A DNA stretch of 64,000 bases, taken from the NCBI GenBank assembly GCA_947454485.1, contig CANGJJ010000005.1:124001-188000 (forward strand). Reading direction: 5' to 3'. Below the pieces are notes generated by a model. The model had not been told where the DNA came from and searched no databases. It saw only the letters and a program-made list of their open reading frames with translations. The position numbers and the translations under genes were made by a program. Source of the DNA: Beijerinckiaceae bacterium. Lineage in GTDB: Bacteria; Pseudomonadota; Alphaproteobacteria; Rhizobiales; Beijerinckiaceae. Position 1 is the stretch's first letter, and every line of letters starts with the position of its first letter. Shown in pieces: positions 43,502-52,449 of this stretch.

Positions 43502-44509
43502 ATGATCGGGCGAAAAAGCCTCACACACGCGCTTATCGCCACGACGCTTGCGCTCAGTCTTTCCGTGACTGCCAAAGCCGATGATTTCTACAAAGGCAAG
43601 GTGATCACCTTCCTCGTTGGCTCAGGCGAAGGCGGCTCCTTTGGCGTCTATGGTCAGGTGCTCGCGCAGCATATGTCCAAGCACATTCCCGGCCAGCCCA
43701 AGATCATCGTGAAATATTACGGCGGGCAATCGGGCGGGCTCACACTTGCCAATCAAATGCAAAGCGCTACGACGCCCGACGGCCTGACCTTTGCGATGAC
43801 GCAGCAGACCATCGTCCCCAACCAACTCATCAATCCAGACTATGCGCAATATGATGCACGCACATGGATCTGGATTGGCAATATGGCACCCATCCGCAAC
43901 ATGCTTGCGCTCTATCACACCGCCAAAGCGCAATCGGTGGACGAAGCCAAACAGAATGAAGTGATTGTTGGCGCAACAGGTCCAAGCTCTCCAACTTATA
44001 TTCTGCCCGACCTGCTCAACAAATTCCTCGGCACCAAATTCAAGATCATCACTGGTTATAAAGGCACAGCTGATCTCAATCTCGCAATGATGCGCGGCGA
44101 GATTCAAGGGCGCGGCGGCTCATGGCTCAGCGTCATTCAGGCAGCCCCCGAGATGATCGAAAAGAAAGAGATCAAGCCCATTGTCTTTGCGGCTCTCTCG
44201 CGCGATCCAGCAAGCCCTGACACACCAACTCTGCCAGAACTCATGAAAGATCCTGCACAGAAGCAGGCCGCCGAATTTGTCTCCTCTGAGTCAGATTATG
44301 GCCGCGCCGTCTTCTTGCCGCCGCGCACGCCGCAAGATCGTGTCGACATTTTGCGCAAGGCTTTTGACGCGACAATGAAGGATGCTGAATTTTTGGCCGA
44401 GGCCAAACGTCTGCAAATGCCCATCGAGCCAATTTCGCCCGAACGCATGAGCGAGATCACCGCGCGTATTCTGGCGACCCCGAAACATATCGTTGACATG
44501 ACGAAGTGA
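43502..44509 (+). CDS. Bug/TctC-like periplasmic receptor, first gene of a catabolic operon
   Basis: A 335-residue exported receptor. A signal peptide ends near AKADD, and DDFYKGKVITFLVGSGEGGS follows. It resembles the product of the gene at 41192 more than classical Bug proteins. The ATG at 43502 has GGGAGGA upstream. It heads a same-strand run of eight genes to 50257 with gaps of 0-40 bp, so it probably captures the substrate of that pathway. Confidence 0.84.
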   Translation: MIGRKSLTHALIATTLALSLSVTAKADDFYKGKVITFLVGSGEGGSFGVYGQVLAQHMSKHIPGQPKIIVKYYGGQSGGLTLANQMQSATTPDGLTFAMTQQTIVPNQLINPDYAQYDARTWIWIGNMAPIRNMLALYHTAKAQSVDEAKQNEVIVGATGPSSPTYILPDLLNKFLGTKFKIITGYKGTADLNLAMMRGEIQGRGGSWLSVIQAAPEMIEKKEIKPIVFAALSRDPASPDTPTLPELMKDPAQKQAAEFVSSESDYGRAVFLPPRTPQDRVDILRKAFDATMKDAEFLAEAKRLQMPIEPISPERMSEITARILATPKHIVDMTK

Positions 44510-44525
44510 GGACGAAAGCAAAACT

Positions 44526-45398
44526 ATGGAACAGCCTGTCACCTTTATCTCCGCCGGCCTGAAACTCTCCGGCGTCGTCCATCTTCCTGACAACGTCAAA
44601 CCGGGCGAGAAACTGCCAGCTATCATCGTGCTGCATGGTTTTGGCAGCAACAAAAATGCCGGCAATGTGCAGATCCCCTGCAAGATGCTCAATGAATGGG
44701 GCTATGCAGCCATGCGCTTTGATATGCGCAGCTGCGGGGATAGCGAAGGCGAGTTCGGTCATATTCTGTGCCTCGATCAGGTCGAAGACACGCGCAATGC
44801 GCTCACCCATTTGCAGAGCCATCCCAATATCGACCCCAAGCGCATCGGCGTCATGGGGTCGAGCTTTGGTGCAGCCGTTGCGCTTTATTCCGGCAGTGTT
44901 GACGAGCGCTTTGCCTGCGTCATCTCGTCAGGTGGCTGGGGCAATGGTGAGCGCAAATTCCGTGGCCAGCATCCAGGTGAAGCCGCCTGGAAGACCTTCA
45001 CCGATATGCTGGAGGCGGGCCGCCGCTACAAACAAGAACATGGCAAACCCATGATGGTGGATCGCTATGAGATCGTGCCTGTGCCTGATCGCATGCGTCA
45101 TCACATTCTGGAAAAGTCAGTTGATATGTTCCCCGTTGATACGGCACAGAGCATGTTCGACTTCAAGGCTGAAGAGGTGATCCACAAACTCAGCCCCCGC
45201 CCGCTTCTGCTGCTTCATAGTTCGGTTGATTCAGTGACGCCAACTGAACAATCCATCGCTCTCTTCCACAATGCCGGCAAGCCGAAGGATCTGCATCTGT
45301 TCAACGAGACCGATCACTTCATGTTTGCTGAGTCCATGCCGCGCGTGCGCACGGTCGTGAAAGACTGGCTGCACCTTTATTTCCCCTTGCAAGCCTGA
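44526..45398 (+). CDS. Alpha/beta hydrolase (dienelactone-hydrolase-like)
   Basis: A 290-residue cytoplasmic serine hydrolase. The nucleophile elbow is GSSFGAAV, the oxyanion-side motif is HGFGSNKNAG, and the acid and His are in the PLLLLHSSVDSVTP and ETDHFMFAES regions. It would hydrolyse an ester, lactone or carbon-carbon bond. It is the second gene of the operon that starts at 43502, 16 bp after the receptor. Confidence 0.82.
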   Translation: MEQPVTFISAGLKLSGVVHLPDNVKPGEKLPAIIVLHGFGSNKNAGNVQIPCKMLNEWGYAAMRFDMRSCGDSEGEFGHILCLDQVEDTRNALTHLQSHPNIDPKRIGVMGSSFGAAVALYSGSVDERFACVISSGGWGNGERKFRGQHPGEAAWKTFTDMLEAGRRYKQEHGKPMMVDRYEIVPVPDRMRHHILEKSVDMFPVDTAQSMFDFKAEEVIHKLSPRPLLLLHSSVDSVTPTEQSIALFHNAGKPKDLHLFNETDHFMFAESMPRVRTVVKDWLHLYFPLQA

Positions 45399-45407
45399 GG
45401 AACGAAA

Positions 45408-46331
45408 ATGGCCTCCGATCTCCCCCCCATCACGCGGCCCATGACAGTTGTCCCGCCGCTGACACCTTTCACCGAAGACCTCAAAGTCAATTATGATGTA
45501 CTGCGCTCTGTCGTCGACTATGTCGTCGATGATTGCGAAGCCAGCATGGTTGTTGCCGCTGGCGTTGAGGCACAAGAATATCAATATCTGACCTGGGAGG
45601 CTCGCAAAGAGCTGATCACCAAGACGATGGATTTTGTGGGTGGTCGTCGCCCCATCGCTGTTGGCATCACCCATCCCTCCTTCAAGCAAGCCATCGAACT
45701 CGCGCATCTGGCCGAGAAGAATGGCGCCTCGTGCTTGCAGGTTCTGGCGCCCAATCGCCCCATCGGTGGCCCAACGCCGACCCATGACATCATCGCTTAT
45801 TTCGAAGCCATCGCGCGCGAAACAAGCCTGCCGCTCATGCTCTATCTCAATCAAGGCCCGGGCGCTGATCCAACACCCGCCGCTACGGTGGAGATCGCCA
45901 AGCTCGATCGCATCAAATATGTGAAAGAAAGCTCGCGCGATCTGGCGCGTGTGTCCCGTTTGATCGTCGAGATCGAACATGCTGGCCATGCGCATTACTT
46001 CACCACAATGCAGATGCTGCTCGCATCGCTTGTGCTGGGTGGCACGGGCGTCACCTTGCCGCCGCCCGGCGCTTATCTCGCCAACAAAGTCATCAAGGCC
46101 TTTGTAGCAGGCGACATGAAAGAGGCCGCGCGCTTGCAATTGCAATTCGCGCTCTGGCCGGCCCGCTGGATGGATGCAGGCATGTCCACCGTCATGAAAC
46201 ATACGATGAACTATCTCGGCATTCCGGTTGGCAAACCCTATCCGCCCTATCCGCCTATGGATGCGGCGCGCATTTCCCAGCTCGAAGCCTTCCTGAAGAC
46301 CACCGACTTTCAACCCGCAAAGGCCAAGTGA
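45408..46331 (+). CDS. DapA-superfamily aldolase/lyase
   Basis: A 307-residue member of the dihydrodipicolinate synthase/N-acetylneuraminate lyase superfamily. The Schiff-base Lys lies in KYVKESSRD. The usual carboxylate-binding GTTGE block reads AAGVEAQEY, and the usual YNxP reads YLNQ. It is therefore not lysine-pathway DapA and probably cleaves or dehydrates another 2-keto acid. It is third in the operon and is followed directly by a HbpS-like gene. Confidence 0.83.
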   Translation: MASDLPPITRPMTVVPPLTPFTEDLKVNYDVLRSVVDYVVDDCEASMVVAAGVEAQEYQYLTWEARKELITKTMDFVGGRRPIAVGITHPSFKQAIELAHLAEKNGASCLQVLAPNRPIGGPTPTHDIIAYFEAIARETSLPLMLYLNQGPGADPTPAATVEIAKLDRIKYVKESSRDLARVSRLIVEIEHAGHAHYFTTMQMLLASLVLGGTGVTLPPPGAYLANKVIKAFVAGDMKEAARLQLQFALWPARWMDAGMSTVMKHTMNYLGIPVGKPYPPYPPMDAARISQLEAFLKTTDFQPAKAK

Positions 46332-46765
46332 TGTTGAAGATTGATCGCCTCTCTCTCGCAGAAGCCCATATCCTCGTCGAAGGCGCCACCAAGAAGTCGC
46401 ATGACATGGGCATTCCCATGTGCATCGCCGTCACAGATGAGGCGGGCGATCTTGTTGCCTTCGACCGGATGGATGGCGGCAAGATCAGCTCGATCTCGAT
46501 TGCCATCGACAAGGCTTTCACAGCCGCTGCCGCGCGCAATCCCACCCATGTCTATAATCAGCTGTGCCAGCCTGGACAGCCGACCTTTGGCATTCATGTC
46601 ACCAATGAAGGCCATTTCTGCATCATCGGCGGCGGCTTCCCCGTCAAGGTGAATGGCACGGTTGTGGGCGGCATCGGCATCAGCTCGGGCACCGCCCTGC
46701 AAGATATCGAAGTGGCTGAAGCAGCCCTTGCCTATTTCTATGAAAAGACCGGCCTCAAAGCCTGA
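46331..46765 (+). CDS. GlcG/HbpS family protein (DUF336)
   Basis: A 144-residue protein of the heme-binding HbpS/GlcG family, with FDRMDGGKISSISIAIDKAF and a glycine-rich VVGGIGISSG block. Family members bind heme or stand beside catabolic enzymes, often with unknown roles. The ATG overlaps the preceding stop by one base (TGATG); a GTG at 46328 is also possible. It belongs to the operon starting at 43502. Confidence 0.83.
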   Translation: MLKIDRLSLAEAHILVEGATKKSHDMGIPMCIAVTDEAGDLVAFDRMDGGKISSISIAIDKAFTAAAARNPTHVYNQLCQPGQPTFGIHVTNEGHFCIIGGGFPVKVNGTVVGGIGISSGTALQDIEVAEAALAYFYEKTGLKA

Positions 46766-46796
46766 CAAAGGCGAGCCAATCGAGGAGGAGACAGCC

Positions 46797-47891
46797 ATGA
46801 ACCGCAGACAATTTTTTGCAAGTGCCGCCACCGCTGCCGCAGCTGGCGTCTGTTATGGATGCGGCATGCGCGGTGCCTTTGCGCAGGTCAATCCCAGCGC
46901 GCCGCGTCGTCGTACGCAAATTGATGGCAAGGCCGTGAGCGTTGTCGATATTCACTGCCACTGCGTCGTTGCAGAGGCCGAGAAGGTCGTACAAGGCACG
47001 TCACTGGAAAGCCGTTATGCGGGTGCGGCCAAGAGCGCCTATAACAATCCCACATTGGAGAAGCGCATTCAGGTGATGGATGCGCAGGGCATCGATGTGG
47101 AAGCGATGAGCGTCAATGCCTTTTGGTATAGCGCTGATCGTGAATTGTCGCGTCGCCTGATTGATGTGCAGAATGAAAGCCTCTCCAAGACCTGCGCAGC
47201 CTCAAACGGCCGCCTGGTGGCTTTTGCAACAGTCGCATTGCAATTCCCTGAGCTTGCCGCTGAACAGCTCGAACATGGCATGAAACATCTTGGCCTGAAG
47301 GGCGCAGCCATTGGCCCGACTGTTGAACAGTGGGAATTGTCTGATCCGCGCTTTGATGTGTTCTGGGCCAAAGCTGAATCACTCGGCGCCTTGCTCTTCA
47401 TGCATCCGCAAGACTCAGCGCGCGTCACTGGCATTGCCAATCGCGTCAAAGGCAATGGCTATCTCGACAATACAATCGGCAATCCGCTTGAGACGACCAT
47501 TGCGCTCTCGCATATGATCTTTGAGGGCGTGTTTGATCGCTTCCCCAATCTCAAAGTCTGCGGCGCTCATGCGGGCGGCTATCTGCCCTCTTATGCGGGC
47601 CGCTCGGATGCTGTCTGCGTGACCTTCCCTGATCGTTGCACACCCGGCGTGCCGAAGAAGCCGCCGTCTGAATATCTCAAAAAGATCTATGTCGACTCCA
47701 TGACTTTCAATGCCGAAGGCTTGCGCCATCTGGCAGCGGTTCTTGGGCCGGGTCAGATCATGGTTGGCACAGATTACGGGTTCCCCTGGGTGAAAGATCC
47801 GGTCGGCCATGTGCTCGAAACATCGGGTCTCAGCACTGCAGACAAAATCGCCATTCTCGGCGGCACGGCCAAGGAACTGCTCAAGCTCTAA
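46797..47891 (+). CDS. Tat-exported amidohydrolase-2 family metal enzyme
   Basis: A 364-residue protein. The leader NRRQFFASAATAAAA is twin-arginine type and ends near AFAQV. The TIM-barrel metal motif is VDIHCHC, with later metal positions in CGAHAGGYL and GTDYGFPW. The family includes ACMSD-like and gamma-resorcylate-like decarboxylases as well as hydrolases. Export through Tat is unusual for a catabolic decarboxylase, so a periplasmic hydrolase is equally possible. It is fifth in the operon. Confidence 0.83.
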   Translation: MNRRQFFASAATAAAAGVCYGCGMRGAFAQVNPSAPRRRTQIDGKAVSVVDIHCHCVVAEAEKVVQGTSLESRYAGAAKSAYNNPTLEKRIQVMDAQGIDVEAMSVNAFWYSADRELSRRLIDVQNESLSKTCAASNGRLVAFATVALQFPELAAEQLEHGMKHLGLKGAAIGPTVEQWELSDPRFDVFWAKAESLGALLFMHPQDSARVTGIANRVKGNGYLDNTIGNPLETTIALSHMIFEGVFDRFPNLKVCGAHAGGYLPSYAGRSDAVCVTFPDRCTPGVPKKPPSEYLKKIYVDSMTFNAEGLRHLAAVLGPGQIMVGTDYGFPWVKDPVGHVLETSGLSTADKIAILGGTAKELLKL

Positions 47892-47930
47892 GGCTTGGGC
47901 AGTCACCACATACAACAAACGGGAGGACCG

Positions 47931-48893
47931 ATGCTCAAGAGCTGGACCAGCGCGATCGCGCTGATGGCCTGCGCCCTCATATCGAGCGCGCAGGCACAAA
48001 CCTATCCCGACAAGCCGGTGAAGATCATCGTCGGCTTTAGCGCGGGCAGCGGGCCTGATGTCATTGCCCGCACGATTGGCGCGCAGCTTGGCAATGATCT
48101 GAAGCAGCAATTTTATGTTGAAAATAAAACCGGCGCGAATGGAGCGCTCGCCATCAAATCACTGATCACCTCTGATCCTGATGGCTATACGATGCTCTAT
48201 TCCAGCTCCTCCATCTCCTCCGTCCCGCATCTGTATAAATCACTCGGTCACGACATCATGACCGATATGATTCCTGTGGCGACATCAGGCATTCTTGATG
48301 GCTATTACATGCTGGTGAATCCCTCGACGCCTGTGCATAGCGTTGCGGAGTTCATCGACTATGCCAAGAAGAACCGCGTTGTTTATGGCTCGCCCGGCGT
48401 TGGCAATGTGCTGCATCTGGCCGCCGAACTCTTCAAGCTCAAGACCGGCATTGAGATGGAACATGTACCCTTCCGGGGTGCATCGGATGTGACAGCAGCT
48501 CTCATGCAAGGCAGCATTCATGTGATGTTTGTCACGCCGCCCTCGGTCCTGCCCTTGGTGGAAGGCGGCCAGCTGCGCGCCATCGGCTTTACCGGATCCA
48601 AGCGCTTTCCGCCCACACCTAATGTGCCGCTGGTCAGCGAAACCGTGCCAACATTTCCGGTCACCGGATCATGGGGCATGTTTTATGTGCCCGCGAAAAC
48701 ACCGGCGGCTGTGGTCGACAAACTCAATGCTGCCATTCGCGCCAGCATGAAGACACCGACGGTTGAAAATATCGTCGTCAAATCTGGCTATATCCCCGAT
48801 GAGCGCAGCGCAGCTGAAACAGCCGCCTTCTTCCGCAAGGAAGTGGATGCGGCGGGCGAGGCTGTCCGCGCTGCACGGATCGAACCCAACTAA
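47931..48893 (+). CDS. Bug-family tripartite tricarboxylate transporter receptor
   Basis: A 320-residue periplasmic receptor. A signal peptide ends near SAQAQ, then come the Bug motif IIVGFSAGSGPDVIARTI and the ENKTGANGALA loop. It is the second receptor in the operon starting at 43502. The ATG follows GGGAGGA. It has no adjacent TctA/TctB genes. Confidence 0.91.
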   Translation: MLKSWTSAIALMACALISSAQAQTYPDKPVKIIVGFSAGSGPDVIARTIGAQLGNDLKQQFYVENKTGANGALAIKSLITSDPDGYTMLYSSSSISSVPHLYKSLGHDIMTDMIPVATSGILDGYYMLVNPSTPVHSVAEFIDYAKKNRVVYGSPGVGNVLHLAAELFKLKTGIEMEHVPFRGASDVTAALMQGSIHVMFVTPPSVLPLVEGGQLRAIGFTGSKRFPPTPNVPLVSETVPTFPVTGSWGMFYVPAKTPAAVVDKLNAAIRASMKTPTVENIVVKSGYIPDERSAAETAAFFRKEVDAAGEAVRAARIEPN

Positions 48894-48917
48894 TCAACCC
48901 CTATCAAGGTAAGTCTC

Positions 48918-49397
48918 ATGTCTCTTTCTATTCGCCGCGTCGTGACGGGCCATAATGCAGACGGCAAAGCCGTTGTTCTCAAGGATGAGATCTCGACCAA
49001 TATCCGCAACAATCGTCCCGGTTGCCAAAGTGCAGTTCTGTGGTCGACCGAAGGCTTCCCCGTCAATAATGATGGCGATCACGACCCCACCAGCAAGCAA
49101 CTCGGCACAACCGAAGAGAATGGCACGGTCTTTCGCATCGTGCGCTATGAGCCCGGCGTGACACCGCGCCGCCACCGTACGGATTCGATTGATTATGCCG
49201 TCGTGGTGCAAGGCACGATTGATATGGAGATGGATGACGGCACGGTCGTCACGCTCAATCAGGGCGACACTTTGATCCAGCGTGGCACTGTCCATAATTG
49301 GGTCAACAGCTCCAAAGAAGTCTGCATCATTGCCTTCGTTCTCGTCAGCGCTGATCCCGTCAAGATCAATGGCGCTGCCCTTCCCGCTCACGGCTGA
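48918..49397 (+). CDS. Cupin-domain protein
   Basis: A 159-residue small cupin. The metal-binding motif 1 is in PGVTPRRHRTDSIDYAVVVQ, with fewer His than a classical cupin, and motif 2 is in LIQRGTVHNWVN. It may be a small isomerase, dioxygenase or sensor. It lies between a Bug receptor and an alpha/beta hydrolase in the operon starting at 43502. Confidence 0.83.
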   Translation: MSLSIRRVVTGHNADGKAVVLKDEISTNIRNNRPGCQSAVLWSTEGFPVNNDGDHDPTSKQLGTTEENGTVFRIVRYEPGVTPRRHRTDSIDYAVVVQGTIDMEMDDGTVVTLNQGDTLIQRGTVHNWVNSSKEVCIIAFVLVSADPVKINGAALPAHG

Positions 49398-49408
49398 GAA
49401 AGCTCATC

Positions 49409-50257
49409 ATGCCACAGGCACTCGTGCGAGGCGTTGTCCTCAATTATGAAATCATCGGCACATCTGGCCCCTTCATCGCCCTGACCCCCGGCAGCCGCCG
49501 CGACTATTCAGAGCTGGTCGATCTGGCGCGAGATCTATCAAAAAAAGGCTATCGCATTTTACTGCATGATCGCCGCAACTGCGGCGCATCCGATTGCGTC
49601 TTTGATGCTTCAGCCTCTGAATATGAAGTCTGGGCGGATGATTTGCATGAGCTGGCCCGCCAGCAAAATGCATTACCGCTTTATGTGGGCGGCGCATCTG
49701 CAGGTGCACGTCTGGCCATGTTGTTCGCGCTGCGCCATCCCAAAGCGCTGCGCGGCCTTTTGCTGTGGCGCGTCACGGGCGGCCAACATGCAGCGACAGA
49801 ACTGGCTGAAAATTACTATGGCGCCTTCATCAAGCTCGCGCAGAAGGGCGGCATGGAAGCGGTGGCCACCTCTGACCATTTCAGCGCCTGTATCAAGGCA
49901 CGCCCCAGCAATCGCGAACGCTTGCTGAGCCTGCCGGTCGAGCCCTTCATTCAGGCCATGGAGATTTGGCGCGAGCACTTCATTCGCGCGGCCAATATGC
50001 CGATGATTGGTGCGACCGAGGAACAGCTGCGGGCCATGACGATCCCGCTATGTGCCATTGCGGGCAATGATCTTATCCACACACCCGTCACGGCGCGCAA
50101 ACTCGCCTCGCTCATTCCCAATTGCGAATTGCATGACGATGTCGTGCGGAAATTCGATGATGCCAATCTGCTGAAAGATTGGGATCGCAAGGAGTGGAAA
50201 GATGCCGAGCCACGCATGCTCGACATCTTCTCAGCCTTCCTCAAAAAGCACGCTTGA
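49409..50257 (+). CDS. Alpha/beta hydrolase
   Basis: A 282-residue serine hydrolase. The nucleophile elbow is GGASAGAR and the strand before it carries LLHDRRNCGASD, as in enol-lactonase and meta-cleavage-type hydrolases. It is the last gene of the plus-strand catabolic operon and converges on the intradiol dioxygenase gene 22 bp away. A role in hydrolysing a ring-cleavage product is possible. Confidence 0.83.
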   Translation: MPQALVRGVVLNYEIIGTSGPFIALTPGSRRDYSELVDLARDLSKKGYRILLHDRRNCGASDCVFDASASEYEVWADDLHELARQQNALPLYVGGASAGARLAMLFALRHPKALRGLLLWRVTGGQHAATELAENYYGAFIKLAQKGGMEAVATSDHFSACIKARPSNRERLLSLPVEPFIQAMEIWREHFIRAANMPMIGATEEQLRAMTIPLCAIAGNDLIHTPVTARKLASLIPNCELHDDVVRKFDDANLLKDWDRKEWKDAEPRMLDIFSAFLKKHA

Positions 50258-50279
50258 GACAGCGCGCTGGCAGGGCTGA

Positions 50280-51146
50280 TCAGCCCTGCTTGGCCATGAC
50301 GAAATCATAAGCGATCGTCGAATAGGCCGTGTCACGCTTGGAGCCGTCGGGCGCAATGCCCGGCGGATGTTCCACATAGTCGCGCACCAATTCTTCCTTC
50401 ACGCCAAACACAGCATCCGAGTCGAGATATTTGTCGGCGCGGTCGAAAATATGCGTCACGAGCTTGCGATGGCCGGGCGCGCGGATGAGGAAGTGCAGAT
50501 GCGCCGGACGCCAAGGGTGACGACCCTGCGCATGCAGCATATCGCCCACGGGACCATCGGTCGGCACCGGATAGAAGGTCGGCTTGATCGTCCAGAACCA
50601 GAACTTGCCGTCCTTGTCCGTCTTGAAGCGGCCACGGCCCGCAGCGCCGCCGAGCTTCTCGAGCTGCTGCACATCATAGAAGCCGTCATCATCGGAGTGC
50701 CACACATCGACGAGAGCACCTGCGAGCGGCGTGCCGTCCTGCGAGGACACAGAGCCCGACACATAGGCAGGCGTGCCGCGCATATTGCCGGTAATATCGG
50801 CGCCGAGTTCAAACTCAGGCGCATCATCGACAAAGAAGGGGCCAAGCACGGTGGAGGAGGTCACACGACCATCGGTCGGATTATTGATCGCATCGACCAG
50901 CATGGAGACGCCGAGCGTATCGGACAGAAGAATGAACTCCTGACGGCTGGAATCGCAGATCTTGCCGGTGCGGGTCAGAAAGTCGATGGCAAACTCCCAC
51001 TCTTCATAAGTGGGGCGAACCTCGCGCACGAAATCGTGGAGATGACGCACAAGGGAGTCGCAGACACCCTTCACACGCTCATTGGGTGCTCCGCTGAAGC
51101 GCTGAATCACAGCATCTGTGATCGTCTTCTCGTTAAAATCGCGCAT
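50280..51146 (-). CDS. Intradiol ring-cleavage dioxygenase (hydroxyquinol/catechol 1,2-dioxygenase type)
   Basis: A 288-residue non-heme Fe(III) enzyme. The four iron ligands are visible: Tyr in DGFYDVQ, Tyr in FYPVPTDGPVG and two His in HPWRPAHLHFLI. An N-terminal helical dimerisation domain (about 1-100) is typical of catechol and hydroxyquinol dioxygenases. The length and DSSRQEF region favour hydroxyquinol 1,2-dioxygenase, which would give maleylacetate. The ATG at 51146 follows GGAGAGGA. It faces the catabolic operon convergently. Confidence 0.88.
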   Translation of the reverse strand: MRDFNEKTITDAVIQRFSGAPNERVKGVCDSLVRHLHDFVREVRPTYEEWEFAIDFLTRTGKICDSSRQEFILLSDTLGVSMLVDAINNPTDGRVTSSTVLGPFFVDDAPEFELGADITGNMRGTPAYVSGSVSSQDGTPLAGALVDVWHSDDDGFYDVQQLEKLGGAAGRGRFKTDKDGKFWFWTIKPTFYPVPTDGPVGDMLHAQGRHPWRPAHLHFLIRAPGHRKLVTHIFDRADKYLDSDAVFGVKEELVRDYVEHPPGIAPDGSKRDTAYSTIAYDFVMAKQG

Positions 51147-51205
51147 CGTCCTCTCCAATCACCCCGAATGTGGTCTTCGGCAGTCGCCATTGTGTAGCCT
51201 ATGAT

Positions 51206-51261
51206 AGCGGGTCAGACCAGAAGGTCAGCCCCCCGCTTGGGCAGAGAGGGGCACTCTGCCC
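51206..51261. promoter_or_regulatory. Nested hairpins in the divergent gap before the ABC importer
   Basis: AGCGGG (51206-51211) pairs with CCCGCT (51232-51237) around an inner GACC-AGAA-GGTC hairpin (51215-51226). Directly next to it is an 8-bp perfect hairpin, GGGCAGAG/CTCTGCCC (51239-51261). The element lies 60 bp before the dioxygenase start and 175 bp before the ABC receptor. I could not match it to a named riboswitch. Confidence 0.4.
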
Positions 51262-51435
51262 ACAGGCGAGGCAACTGCCTGGACTTGCGCCCAAAACTTG
51301 AGCATTTATTGTCAAGCTTCGGCTTAGATCACTGCCGAATCGTGGTAATTCGCGCCATGTTGCATGGCATGGCCTTTGCGTTCACCACGGCATCATTCCG
51401 GCCATCCGGCCCTAGCCTCCAGATCGGAGACCTTC

Positions 51436-52449
51436 ATGAAAAATGCCACCTCCAAGATTGTCCTGGCCGCTGCCGCCCTTTTGATCGGCAGCCTGCAGGC
51501 TCAGGCTCAGACCGCCGTCAAATTCGCACTCGACTGGAAGTTTGAAGGCCCCGCCGCCCCCTATTTCACCGCGCTTGAGAAGGGCTATTACAAGGCTGAG
51601 GGCCTTGATGTGACCATCGACACAGGCCCCGGCTCGGTCGCAGGCATTGCCCGTGTGGCCGCCGGCACCTATCCGCTCGGCTTTTTCGACATCAACTCCC
51701 TGATGCGCTTCCGCGATCAGAACCCGGATCAAAAGGTCCAGGCGGTGATGATGGTCTATGACCGCCCGCCCTTCTCCATCGTCAGCTTGAAGAAGACCGG
51801 CATTGCCACCCCCAAGGATCTGGAAGGCAAGGTGCTCGGCGCGCCCGCTCCTGACGGCGCTTTCGCCCAGTGGAAGGCCTTTGTGAAGGTGAACGGCTTT
51901 GATGCAGGCAAGGTGCGCATCGAGAATGTCGGCTTCCCCGTGCGCGAGCCCATGCTGGCTCAAGGTAAGGTTGACGCCATCACAGGCTTCTCTTTCTCGT
52001 CCTATTTCAACCTGCTGCAGAATGGCATCAAGGGCGAAGAGATCTCCGTCATGCTGATGTCGGACTTCGGCATCACCATGTATGGCAATGCGATCATGGT
52101 GAACCCGGACTTTGCCAAGCAAAATCCCAAAGTCGTCGCGGGCTTTGTGAAGGCGACCGTGAAGGGCTTTATCGACGCGGCCAAGAATCCCGACGAAGCC
52201 ATCAAATATGTTTTGAAATATAACCCGACCGCTGAGCCCGCTATCGAACTTGAGCGTTTGAAAATGTCTCTGCGCGACTCGATGGTCACACCTTGGGTGA
52301 AGGCCAATGGCGTGGGCGGTGTTGATATGCAGCGTCTCGAAAAGTCCATCGACCAAGCGGCCGATACTTACGACTTCAAGAACCGCCCGACCGCGCAGGA
52401 TATTTTCAACAGCGAATTCCTGCCGCCCGCAGCTGAGCGCAAACTCTGA
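51436..52449 (+). CDS. NMT1-type ABC transporter substrate-binding protein
   Basis: A periplasmic receptor of 337 residues. A signal peptide ends near QAQAQ, and KFALDWKFEGPAAPYFTALE follows, typical of the NMT1/SsuA group. The ATPase and permease genes follow with 1-bp and 4-bp overlaps. The importer ends next to urate-catabolism genes and may carry a purine, pyrimidine or ureide; this is inferred from position only. Confidence 0.88.
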   Translation: MKNATSKIVLAAAALLIGSLQAQAQTAVKFALDWKFEGPAAPYFTALEKGYYKAEGLDVTIDTGPGSVAGIARVAAGTYPLGFFDINSLMRFRDQNPDQKVQAVMMVYDRPPFSIVSLKKTGIATPKDLEGKVLGAPAPDGAFAQWKAFVKVNGFDAGKVRIENVGFPVREPMLAQGKVDAITGFSFSSYFNLLQNGIKGEEISVMLMSDFGITMYGNAIMVNPDFAKQNPKVVAGFVKATVKGFIDAAKNPDEAIKYVLKYNPTAEPAIELERLKMSLRDSMVTPWVKANGVGGVDMQRLEKSIDQAADTYDFKNRPTAQDIFNSEFLPPAAERKL

